From Gnetum montanum (taxonomy: Eukaryota; Streptophyta; Gnetopsida; Gnetales; Gnetaceae), in the NCBI GenBank assembly GCA_015680685.1, contig MNCI01018878.1, positions 102,139-166,138 on the forward strand: 64,000 nt of DNA, in the 5' to 3' direction. The notes under the pieces are model-generated. The model was not told the DNA's origin and did not search any database. It saw nothing but the letters and a program-made list of their open reading frames with translations. Both the position numbers and the translations under genes were made by a program. Of this stretch, positions 35,701 to 45,986 are shown piece by piece (the stretch's first letter is position 1; each line of letters starts with the position of its first letter).

Positions 35701-37102
35701 TCATGCTCACTAATGGTGACTCCGTTTTTGTATCAGCAGTTGTTATGAAGACATCCACAGCAGGAAGCTTGCCTGCATTTTCTCCTCCATAGCTGCATCA
35801 ACGAACATGTAATCACAACATTGAGTTTTTTCTTCATAAGTTTTAACAACGTCTGATCTATTGGTTTCAGCCCTATATACCCAGATTGTGAAAGATTGTA
35901 ATTGAATAAGCAAAATAAAGTCTTGCAGAAGCACCTTCATGATTACTACAGGGCAAGTTTAGGGCAAGTTTAGACTAGATTATGGGCTGTTATCTTAGTC
36001 CAAGACAAGAACAGAGTACATCTTATTCCTTTGATTAGTTAATTGCATGGATTTGAATAGCAATTCCATTTTTTGAAAGGACAAAATTTTTGAAATGAAT
36101 ACCAATTTCATTTTTAGGTTATACCAGTTTTACTTTTTGGTTGTATCAATTTCCCTATTTATTGACATGACCAGCAGCATCCTGGTGGCACTGATTTCAA
36201 TCCTTAATGGTCTACCTGAATTTAGGTGAATTTGATTTTTTACTATGATGAAACATAGTTTGAGAAATCTACGATTAATTGCAAGATCTGATATATCGCA
36301 ACATTGAAGCCCATTCAAAATCAGATCAGGGCATTTACTCTAATAAATAGTGATATATTTTTACTGATTTTTTAAGTTTACTGTATTGTTTATTTCTAAT
36401 TCTGATGCCAAAGGCCAGCTAAAATTTCTATATTTGATTGGCCACTCTAATTCAGCTTTAGATGAAAAAAATTGGAAACTGCAGGTACCAACATGGGTGA
36501 ATTTTAATCCAATTCTTACACTGATTTATTCAGATTTCTCAGATCATTGATCCTATCTGATTTTTCAATCTATGTGACAAAATTGGTTTAACCTACAATG
36601 AAACTCAGAAACAAGAAAATAAAATAAATAGAAAAGCGAAATTGGTTCACCCTTTCCAAATCTATTGATGAAAGGATAATAGAAAACATAAAAATACAGA
36701 GAAAAAGTTCAAAACCAGCTTTAACAATAAGCTCTTCCCTATCTTCGTTACTATCAGCAAAGAAAAGTTGTTTCAAAATTTAGTATCAAAATCTCACCTG
36801 TGTTCAAACCTGTCTAAATAAGTCTCATATGTTACAGAAGACCATCTGAGATTGTGCTCCGTAATCCAGTAAAAAGCAAAGAGGGCTTCACATGCTAAAG
36901 CCACAACCCATGGTCCAAAAGAACCATGAACGCCGTCCATGAATCTATACAGCAGAAAACAGAGAAAGAGAGCCATGTGAACGACAGCGTAGCATCGGTT
37001 GAAGTATGGAACTTCTTCATGTTTCCCAAAGAGGGAAGCCTCACAAGCAATCCCAGTATTGGTCTTCATTTTCATTGCTTCGGTGCTTCTGAGGCTAGGC
37101 AT
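32778..37102 (-). CDS. Cellulose synthase-like protein (GT2), CslB/H-like, nine exons
   Basis: Exons (minus strand): 36798-37102, 35456-35792, 35364-35233, 35050-34931, 34793-34584, 34432-34339, 34226-34021, 33762-33415, 33323-32778. Every intron is GT-AG, and the joined frame is 2298 nt, 765 residues, the usual length for the group. Two N-terminal membrane segments (about residues 36-55 and 62-80) precede a GT2 catalytic domain with D155 (YISDDG), D-C-D 315-317 (LNLDCDM) and E-D 478-479 (VEDTLTG). A C-terminal cluster of about five membrane segments follows. The motif expected as Q-x-x-R-W reads Q517-E-R-R-G521: the Trp codon is GGG (33604-33606). EILFN and the C-terminal PPTTILLL suggest CslB/H-like, but E and G relatives are not excluded. 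Such proteins are Golgi or plasma-membrane glycan synthases; the product is unknown. Retained frame argues for a live gene, the motif loss against activity. Exon borders were set by splice signals and family homology. Confidence 0.85.
35065..35157. other. Single N flanked by exact 46-bp duplication in an intron (assembly scar)
   Basis: Bases 35065-35110 recur exactly at 35112-35157, with N at 35111 between. It lies in the third intron of the cellulose synthase-like gene and does not affect the coding frame. The length matches the scar at 4393-4490, which points to a common assembly cause. Confidence 0.8.
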
Positions 37103-37289
37103 CCCTGGGAAATTATAGCAGCCTGGCCTCTTATAAGATAAGCAGCCAAACAGACGCAGAACTTGACTTGGAGGAGTGATGCCTGTAGCCCTCTACCCTG
37201 TGTTTTAGATACGGGCCATATTCAAACTTTCTGTAGCATTACAGGTTTTTACGATTTTTTTATTGTCAGCATTTCCTCTGCACCTTATG

Positions 37290-37455
37290 GAACTGAGGAA
37301 ATATTCAGAACCCTACCTTTAAAAAACTATAGAGGTAATAAAAATGAAAAATGACATGAAGACAAAGGCCTAGCGGAACTGAGGAAATAATGAGAACCCT
37401 ACTTTAAAAAAGTACAGAAGCAGTAAAAATGAAAAATGACCTGAAGACAAAAGGC
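37290..37455 (-). repeat. Tandem duplication, unit about 83 bp, two copies, upstream of the Csl start
   Basis: GGAACTGAGGAAAT, GAACCCTAC, TTTAAAAAA and AATGAAAAATGAC occur twice in order. The copies lie about 190-350 bases upstream of the start codon, so they may duplicate promoter elements. Confidence 0.8.
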
Positions 37456-37861
37456 AAAGGCTAGCCAGTGATGGTGTGCAATTAATCAATGACTTAATAA
37501 TAACGGAATTGTCATTGTAATAGATTTGAATAGAGCTCTGTAATTTTAAATCGATGGATAATTTAGGTTTGCATCAGTATTTTAGAAGATAATGAAGTTT
37601 CATGATTCCAAACTCATTGCCTGTAAATTCATCATTAATGTATCTTAATAACTAACCCAATCCATAATACATTTATGATTTACATCAGCAATACGTTACA
37701 TTCTTTTAAAAAAAAATAACTCATAAGGTAGAAAAACAGAAAAAACATACCGACGATATTCGATTACATAAAAATTTTAATTTTAAAAGCAAGCAATACC
37801 GGCATCAATGTGTGTTTGACATCAGACCGTGGGGCACACGGCAACAACTGCAGTCGTACTA

Positions 37862-37995
37862 TTTTCAAATTTTTAATTATTTCCAATCTTGTCAAGTTGA
37901 CGCTAACCATGTACAATTCAAACACGTCTTTGAAATTTTTAATCATTCCCAATCTTGTCAAGTACGCTAACCATGTAAAATTAAAACACGTCGAT
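37862..37995 (-). repeat. Tandem duplication, unit about 67 bp, two copies
   Basis: AATTTTTAAT, CCAATCTTGTCAAGT, ACGCTAACCATGTA and AAACACGTC occur twice in order, with small differences. Confidence 0.8.
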
Positions 37996-38898
37996 CAGCT
38001 TCAGGAATCTTGACGCAGGACCGTTGCATATCCACACAACAAAGTTCCTTGAATGACTAAAATGCTTAAATGCTGGTATGCTAGCAACAATGCGGCCGAC
38101 ATTCTAATGAGGACCGTGAAATTGACTGTTTCAACAATTGATGTCATGAATGATGTAATGCACTTTGGAAAGCAGACAACGAATTTCAACATTTTGTTTG
38201 CATATATTATCGTGGATCTATATGCTGGTTCAGACTGATTGTTCGTATTTGACTGTGTTTAAAATGACAACAAATTATTCCATTCTATGGTTTGTTCAAT
38301 TTATGTTAGTTGCAGTTAACCAAGCCCTGTTTGGACGAGAATCATTCATCCATCCTCTAATTTTCTACCCATTTCCCAATTTAGTTATATCCTCTAGGTC
38401 AATTTTGTTTTGTTTTTGTTTGTTCATGGTGTTTTTGAGACGTTATTTATGCAAGATATTTATGTTTCAAAAACACCTTGAGAGGGTATATTTCAAAAAC
38501 AAACTTGATTTAGACAGTACATCTAACTTGGGTAAGTGGTAGAGAAATAGAGGAAGGATGAGTGATTTCGTTTTTAATTATCTTGTTACCTCGTCCAATA
38601 GTCAGGCTTGGTTAACATCATCTTCTTTAAGATACTCTTGTTCAATTGATATATATATATATATATCTAAGCTAGTGGAGCAGTTTTGTAGGCTATGAGC
38701 ACAATTTAATTATTTTTTTAAGTTTAAAGTTGTCAATTATCATTATAAAGGACATTGTTATAAATGTTCAAGTTGTTAAAATATTATTAAAACTATTTAA
38801 ATAATATCACTATTTGAATACCAAATAATATATATTGGTAAACATAAAATGGTAAAAATAAAAGTTTATATATTTCATATATGTCGATGAAGGAATAC

Positions 38899-39821
38899 TG
38901 ATGAGTGGCGAGATACCCCTACACTCAACCATATGAATACGAGCGTAGCACACACGATCCAGTCGAACTCCATAGACTAAATGCCTACACACCCCATGGA
39001 ACACTGAGGGTTAATTATTCGTTGTCTTCCCAGACTTACTTGTAGTTGTCACAGTGTATAGTTAAGCAAGTCTGAGGTATATGATTTTTATGGTCTTTTA
39101 TGCTAACAAGGGAAGGGTTGAGAAGCTAACTACTAACTCTAACTAATGAACTAAGTCTAAATTACCTAGCGTCAGCATCCGTTCTCACTTACCATACACA
39201 TCCTGAACCTATGCAACCGTGGCTACCAAATGCTAATCGTTACTGAGATCACCATGTGTAACGCACGTGCTTGAAGTGGTCGTACTGAGGCACTTAACTA
39301 GCCTAAGCGCGATGAGCATCCGTTCCTTGATTATTCATACACATCTGTAAATGCTCGTAATCAAGTCATACTCATTCCGCATTACTAGGAGATAAGGGTG
39401 AGAGAGAATCTAATCGCGATGAGCATCCGTTCCTTGATTATCCCTGCACATCGTTAAATGCTCGTAATCAAGTCGTACTCATTTTGCGTTACTGCAAGGT
39501 AATAAATAACATGTAATAAATAACAAATAATAAAATCCTATTCCATGCACTGCAAGGTTTATCCAAGAAGCTCATCTTTATTGTCGTACACAACTTGCGT
39601 TCAAGTACAATGTTGCTCAAATAAAGATCTGTTCACTTTTAGGAGTCCTACTGCGGGCACATGGAAAATATTCTATCTCTGGAGTGATCAATCTACCAGA
39701 GTTTCCCTACTTCTAGCCTAGGATGAGGAAACAAGGGAGAGCCGCCTCTTATTTATAGATATGATGGCGCACCGCAATATCGCGAGAGATGCAATATCGC
39801 GTGCGATATCGCATCCCATCA
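38899..39821 (-). repeat. EA 3' LTR
   Basis: On the minus strand it starts TGATGGGATGCG and ends CACTCATCA. TATA box 39750-39757 (TATTTATA on plus). Palindrome units at 39776-39818 (GCGATATCGC). A ~120-bp segment is tandemly duplicated at about 39310-39495 (GCGATGAGCATCCGTTCC twice). Confidence 0.9.
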
Positions 39822-41433
39822 TACCCCCATGACTAAATGAAAACTTATCCTCAAGTTCATTACAATAATATCAGGAAGGTATGAGATTATTAACTCAAAG
39901 GAAACTAATGGGATGACATGTGAACGGATCATCATTACAAGACACAATAGACTGGTGTTCGTGAATACCTTATTACATTGACATCAGGCCTCATTTGGCA
40001 GCTTGAGCGAAAAGAGAAGAGAAGAAGAGAGAAGAAGAGAGAAGAAGTCTTGCTGTTGCCAATGCCCAGATTGCACCTTTCGTTGTCCATCCGTAAGCGC
40101 ATCATCGATCTTGCTCCTTGCATAGTTGCTTCAGCACTGCTCCATTCCAAGTGCTCCTTCCAGATTTGGTCCGTTATTGCATGATCACCATCTCCACACA
40201 CAACACAGTCTTATATTAGCAAGGGTAAATGAATTTCAATGTGGGTAATACCTTGCTTCGATGTAAGTCCATTGGCTGGGTTGTGGTATGGCTGATTATA
40301 GATCTAGAGATATATTAATGATGACTACCGAAGGTGTAGGGGTTAGGAGAAAATCGAAAAAAGTGGGCCCCGTACCCCCATGACTAATCGCGAACCTCCG
40401 GTAGCAAGAGAATGGAGAAAGAATAAGAACAAGAAGATGGAGAAAAAGAGACAATTAGGACATCGATAAAATAGATGTCAAGATGGAAATGAATAAAATA
40501 AAATTAATTGCAAAATGTTAAGGGAAAGAATTTAATTAGTGCACTAAATAGAAATGTCATTGGGTCCTCCCCAAAGCAGACACATGTCCTTAATGCCCTG
40601 ACAAATCCACATTCACAGAGTCTGTAGGCTCTAGGAATGTCCTTTGGAACAAAAGTTAAAGTCTTAACCGTAAGAATTTACCAAAAAGAAAACAATGTAT
40701 CTACTAAAATATATACTAATGATACAATCGGCAATGAGGTGAACAATGGAGAGAATGGTGGAGAGAAGAGGATGGAATGGAATCCCAAGAACAAGGTGGT
40801 GTAGAGCCCCTTGTGTGTTTCATGATTAATGTGACTTGGCAAATCTCATTACAACTCCGGCCTCAAACCAACCACATCCAGTGACTTTTCATCAATGCAC
40901 TTGGCCAAACCATCCACTTGAGTAGCAAGAATGCTTCCTCCAAGAGCCACCACCATTCCAACGAAACAAAGGAGAGAATGGGAAGCGAGAAGGGCCTTAG
41001 TTAGAGAGAACACTTTTGGTTCCATAACTAGTGGTTGTAGCCCAAGAGATTATTTTGTCTAAGGGGTGTGCTTTGAATTCTCACTTTCTTTGTTTTTTTT
41101 TTCTTTTTTTTTTTGTGTTTTGTGTTTTTATGCGTGAGAACCACACCATGCAAAGACTTCTTATTTTTATTGTCTCAACTTCCGATAATTGGGTAACATC
41201 GGAACGACAAGAAAAATCAAGAAGAAAACATCCAAGCACCCAAGAGAATGGCCAACACAAATGCATCAAGTTCCCTTAAAGTCACACCCTTTTCAAACCT
41301 TGAGTCCTTCCTTAGTTTGAGACGTACCCAATTACCGATTCGTTAAAGTTCTTATTAGAAAGGGGACTGTACATTTCCAAGCCAAGAGAAACCATAGACT
41401 TTGGTCGATGGATGGATGAAGTGGACTCATTGC
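39822..41433 (-). other. EA 3' internal region with conserved mini-ORF
   Basis: Mostly non-coding. Minus strand 40201-39935 is open for 88 codons and includes HAITDQIWKEHLEW and MRLRMDNERCNLGIGNS, which recur in E4 (54053-54361) and in broken form in E1. No family was recognised. Confidence 0.5.
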
Positions 41434-41524
41434 CTGCCGTATCAAAAGAGACATACCTTAGTGTCAACATCGTAACTTAAAGGTAAAAACCAAACATTAG
41501 CAATCAATGAAAAATAGTTCATAC
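41434..41524 (-). other. Conserved intron-like segment in EA
   Basis: On the minus strand it starts GTATGAAC at 41524 and ends CAG at 41434-41436. Counterpart of the segments in E1 and E4. Confidence 0.4.
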
Positions 41525-41528
41525 CATC

Positions 41529-41691
41529 NNNNNNNNNNNNNNNNNNNNNNNNNNNNNNNNNNNNNNNNNNNNNNNNNNNNNNNNNNNNNNNNNNNNNNNN
41601 NNNNNNNNNNNNNNNNNNNNNNNNNNNNNNNNNNNNNNNNNNNNNNNNNNNNNNNNNNNNNNNNNNNNNNNNNNNNNNNNNNNNNNNNNNN
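41529..41691. other. Assembly gap (163 N)
   Basis: Run of N. It abuts the 15-bp minisatellite, so the gap probably hides further repeat units or failed assembly of them. Confidence 0.95.
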
Positions 41692-41793
41692 TGTAAAACA
41701 AAAATGTGTAAAACAAAAACTTGTAAAACAAAAATGTGTAAAACAAAAACTTGTAAAACAAAAATGTGTTAAACAAAAACATGTAAAACAAAA
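41692..41793 (-). repeat. 15-bp minisatellite, at least 7 copies, cut by gap
   Basis: On the plus strand the unit reads TGTAAAACAAAAA with GTG/CTT at its end. It is the same repeat as in E1 and E4. The true copy number is hidden by the N gap. Confidence 0.85.
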
Positions 41794-41855
41794 AACTAAA
41801 AAGAACTGAGGGCCTCCAATGGTCAACATAGGTGGCCATCTCCCCCATGACTAAA

Positions 41856-42680
41856 TTATAAGGGAGAGATCTGAAATAATGAACGTCTATTTGAATTTCG
41901 TAAAAGTGCCCAACTTCTTCCCATTGATTTTTTTAGGTTGAGGGATGAAAGTTGGCAACGCTCATATTCCAACGTGTCTATGCCTTCGTTGTTAGCATGA
42001 GTTTCCTTAGTTCGTTCCGTGCATATTAATTTGCTCTTCTTAGTAGCTGTCAACCACGGGGTGTCTACTACAGGTGTGGTTGCTACATACAGGCACCTTT
42101 GAATTTGTGTTTCTTGGGCACACCGATCACATGGAAGCAATGCTGAACATTCTTCCATGTCATCACCCTCTGTGTCACTATACGTGATGCACAGAACTTT
42201 CTTCTTCTCGATCTTTCTGTAAATATTTATCTTAGATATCTACAAGGAAAGATCGTGGATCCCTTGGTACGCATCTATTGTACTTAGCCATGGCCTTCCC
42301 ATTATAATTAGGAAGCCCCTTTCGTTGTTAACTTCAATCACCAGAAAATCGACTGGGTATGACCACCCACACACAGTGATGATGATGTCCTCCACCAATC
42401 CTAAGGGAATGGTGATGGACTGGTCAGCCAGCTCCAGTTGGATGTTGCTCTTCTTAAGTTGGGATAGGTTCCAGGCTTGATACATTTCTCGTGATATTAA
42501 ATTGACTCCGAAACCTGAGTCAAGAAGAGCCTAATGTGGTGCATTTTCGACGATTTGCAAATAGATTAAGGGGCTCCCAAGGTCAGATAGTTTCCTGGGA
42601 AGGTGGCCTACCTTGATCCAGTCGGTTACGGTATGTGTTAACATAACTGTATGCATACAGTTCTATTGGATTGAAGGGTG
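41856..42680 (-). pseudogene. EA retropepsin-like protease and C-terminal tail, decayed
   Basis: Active site A-L-L-D-S-G-F-G-V, then MYQAWNLSQLKKSNI, LADQSITIPLGLVED, DFLVIEVN and IMGRPWLSTIDAYQGIHDL. The D-S-G triad is kept. A TAG stop near 42532 lies just before the active site, and another follows IHDLSL at about 42240. The C-terminal tail (42158-41856) has stops after it. Similar to the E4 protease. Confidence 0.75.
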
Positions 42681-43109
42681 CTCCGAAGTGTTAGATGGTG
42701 GAGGCATGTATAGCGGCTCAACCGTTTGTTGTTGCGAGAGTTTGTCTGGGCTTCTGGTTCGAAAGAAAGGCCTTTTCTTTGTATAGTTGTCAGAACTAGC
42801 ACCAAGTTGAATATTTACAGCTCTCGCAGCGTTATGTTGCTATGGTTGAGTAGGGAGTTCCCCTTGCATTGTTGGAGCAGGTTGTATGGGAACTACAGGT
42901 GGAAGAGGTGCGGATGGAGTTGGAGGATGGGATGAATGTGAGATGTCTCTCGGAGGAGAAGGAGTCCTCCTGAAGTACTCCTGAACTTGGTAATGATGTT
43001 GGGGAGTTGTGTGACCCATAGAGTCACCTGGAGAAACCGGTTGCTGCACATAATAACCATCAGGATCGAGCTTCCGGTAAGGGTACTGTTGTGTCGGCAG
43101 TGGCATCCC

Positions 43110-45141
43110 CTATGACTGTGGGTATTGCCATTGCTGATGCTGTCCAATGGGCTGTGGTGGAGTTCCACTTGGATAGTACGTTAGTGGTTGGTGAAACTGC
43201 CTTGGGTTACCTTGTGGATAAGGTAACCTTCGGGGTGTTTGCCGTTGGTTGAGTCTTGGATTTAGTGCATACACCTCAGACTCCTGTAGATGTGAGATAA
43301 CTGGACAACATCCCTTAGGATGGTCATATTGGTAGATCTCACATCCACTATCATCATCTGTGTCAGAGTCCACAACCTGATCGGAGATAGGAATTTTCCC
43401 CTTACCCTTGTTATGTGCAAGGCTTGAATTTCTCTGCTTTGCCTTACCTTTGTCACTACTTTGTTCATCCTTAGACTCTTCTACAATTTTCAAAACACTT
43501 TTAAGTCTGGAGTCTAAGGAATCCCACAACTGATCTACCTTAGCCAATACTTCGGTTGTTAGTTTTTCGATCGGCAAGGTTTTTCGGTTCACCAACTCTT
43601 CGAGTGGTGACTCATCCTCCTCATCACAAAATTTCACTCCCTTCTTTTGAAGGGAGGGGTCGTGGTTGTATTCTTCTGCACTTTTTTTTTGCATAGCTCA
43701 CCTTCTTCATTTTCTACTTGTTCCAACAAGCGATGTACTTCATGGGCTCTAAGTTGTGATAGTCTCCCTTGGGCATAAGTCCCAAGGGTCCTTCTTGTTT
43801 CATGCCTTAGCCCATCCATGATGTGATGAAGTTGATCCCACTGAGCGTACCCATGGCCTGGGCAACGATGTAACAATGTGTAGTAGCAGACCATGGCAGC
43901 ATCCAAGGGTTCATAAGTACCTTGTTTCCAGCCTTGGATCTGCTTACACAAATTGGACACTCTGGAGTATGTCTGATATTTATCATTGAAGAGTTCTAGC
44001 ATCGTACTCCACCTCCTGATGATTTCCGGTTCTAAGGATAGGTACCAACTCTCTGCTTCTTTGGTGAGTGTCCTTAGGAAAAACTTAAGTTTTTGCCACT
44101 CATTTTCTATATTCTGCAAGGCACAGGCATCACGGAATGCCTGTAAATGATGCTGTGGATTAGCGTTGTATCCCCCTTCAAAACGTGGGATATTATTCAT
44201 GTCTAAATGCTTGATCCGACTGTCCTTTTGGTGCCTTATTGCAATCCTAACAGCCTCCGTTATGTCAAGCATACTTCGGATTGTGAGTAGGGGCTCATCA
44301 TGATCATCTCTTTCATGACGCCTGTGATGTCTGCGTTGTTCCCTCTCTCCCTATGTCCTTGCCCTTGTCCTCTCTCTTGACTTTCCTATCGAGGTCTCTT
44401 GTCTTTCCTACCCCTATCCTCCCCATTATGTTCATGGTGGCTATGCCCAGATGTGGAAGGAGAGGGTGAGTGGTGAGATGAAGGGGAAGAAGAAGGGGAA
44501 CCATCGCCATGGCAATGTTTCTTACCTTCTCTTCGACCCCGATCGTTATGACGATCTAAGTGCCCGTCCTTAGTATGAGTTGTTGTTCCTTCCGTAAACA
44601 GTTGACATTTATGGGGATCAGAACCAGTGTTATGTATCGTTGATCATAGGTTCTGATGCCTTACCTCCTCACCATCATTAGGAGGGGGAACATCATTTGC
44701 TAAAGAACCTGTTATAAGGTGTTCCTCATCTCCTATTTCGCTAAGGATGTACGGGACCTTGTCCTTTAATAGTGTATGTTGACTCTCCTACCTTAAGTCC
44801 CTGATACATAGTGCATCTATGGGACAATAATCCCTCATATCAAAGTCTTTCGCAATGTATACAACAAATAATTCTATCATGCTAATCTGTGTCAAAGCAT
44901 GGAAGAGCATGTCAGGGACTGATTGATCTTGGGGTAACACGATGTTACCTTGCAGATCTCTCAATCGCAACTATTCATCTTGATGGAGGATAAAGGTAAA
45001 GTTTGGAATATGCTCATCAGGATGAGTATAAACTATTCGGTATTGTTTAGGACTTGGTTGATTTTTGTTATGTGTTTTATGTTGCCGACTGTCTCTAGTA
45101 TTAGTCCCAAGTGGTGAATTACTTTTGTGAGAAGAAGACAT
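43110..45141 (-). pseudogene. gag: EA gag, decayed
   Basis: Starts MSSSHKSNS at ATG 45141. It has a TAG near 44971, more stops at about 44788 and 44395, and a frameshift near 43690-43634. The main open parts are 44272-43634 (gag core: LDITEAVRIAIRHQKDSR, LELFNDKYQTYSRVSN, LDAAMVCYYTLLHRCPGHG) and 43694-43110 (Glu/Lys-rich tail and knuckle C-E-I-Y-Q-Y-D-H-P-K-G-C-C). A Pro/Gln-rich linker (43106-42840) leads to the protease. The second cysteine of the knuckle is Tyr. Confidence 0.75.
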
Positions 45142-45163
45142 TGTTATCGGTGTGCTATTTCAC

Positions 45164-45164
45164 N
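45164..45164. other. Single N replacing missing LTR end, primer site and leader
   Basis: The gag leader (minus strand ATAGCACACCGATAAC) stops at the N, and the LTR resumes in a position equal to about 39052 of the other LTR. By comparison with E1, roughly 150 bp of LTR end plus about 120 bp of primer site and leader are absent. The N is a collapsed gap, not one base. Confidence 0.7.
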
Positions 45165-45981
45165 GTGTATGGTTAAGCAAGTCTAAGGTATATGATTTTT
45201 ATGGTCTTTTATGTTTTATGTCTTCTATGCTAACGAGGGAAGGGTTGAGAAGCTAACTACTAACTCTAACTAATGAACTAAGTCTAAATTACCTAGCGTC
45301 AGCATCTGTTCCCACTTACTGTACACACCCTAAACCTATGCAACCATGGCTACCAAACACTAATCGTTACTAAGATCACCACGAGTAACGCACGTGCTCG
45401 AAGTGGTCATATTGAGGCACTTAACTAGCCTAAGCACGATGAGCATCTATTCCTTGATTATCCGTAAACATTTGTAAATGCTCATAATCAAGTCATACTC
45501 ATTCCACATTACTAGGAGATAAGGGTGAGAGAGAATCTAATCACGATGAGCATCTGTTCCTTGATTATCCGTACACATCGTTAAATGCTTGTAATCAAGT
45601 CGTACTCAGTCCGCATTACTGCAAGGTAATAAATAACATGTAATAAATAATAGATAATAAAATCCTATTCCATGCATTGCAAGGTTTATCCAAGAATCTC
45701 GTCTTTATTGTCGTACACAACTTGTGTTTAGGTACAATGTTGCTCGAATAAAGATCCATTCACTTTTAGGACTCCTACTGGGGGCACATGGAAAATATTC
45801 TATCTCTAGAGTGATCAATCTGCCAGAGTTTTCCTACTTCTAGCCTAGGATGAGGAAACAAGGAAGAGCCGCCTCTTATTTATAGATATGACGGCGCACC
45901 GCGATATTGCGTACACGATATCGCGAGGGATGCGATATCGCGACAACCGTGATATCGCGTACGCGATATCGCGTCCCATCA
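45165..45981 (-). repeat. EA 5' LTR, incomplete
   Basis: Copy of 38899-39821 that lacks its inner end at the N (45164). TATA box 45877-45884 on plus. Perfect 20-base palindrome GATATCGCGTACGCGATATC at 45951-45970. Ends CCCATCA before the target duplication AATAC. Confidence 0.85.
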
Positions 45982-45986
45982 AATAC

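Larger units (their letters stand above)
37103..38893 (-). promoter_or_regulatory. Upstream region of the cellulose synthase-like gene
   Basis: No coding sequence. It contains two tandem duplications (37290-37455 and 37862-37995, listed separately) and a (TA)n microsatellite near 38650-38668. The core promoter was not identified; AT-rich CTATAG/TTTTAAAG blocks around 37320-37340 are candidates only. The right part, near 38700-38893, may belong to the end of the split Helitron. Confidence 0.4.
38899..45981 (-). mobile_element. EA: complete gag-protease LTR retrotransposon
   Basis: Minus-strand element, same plan as E1 and E4, flanked by a perfect 5-bp duplication AATAC (38894-38898 and 45982-45986). 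LTRs lie at 38899-39821 (3') and 45165-45981 (5'; its inner end is missing at a single N). In its direction: LTR, [gap hiding primer site], gag (45141 to about 43290), proline-rich linker, protease (about 42670-42200), minisatellite, intron-like segment, mini-ORF, purine tract (plus strand TACCCCCATGACTAAATGA), LTR. A run of 163 Ns (41529-41691) interrupts the minisatellite. It is inserted in the tail of the degenerate Helitron. Confidence 0.9.

Noticed and set aside
38640-38670. TA-repeat as a Helitron or LTR end
   Set aside because: It is a plain (TA)n microsatellite. No terminal signature was found.
41497-41848. Open frames through the N run
   Set aside because: They exist only because N is read as open; flanks are minisatellite.
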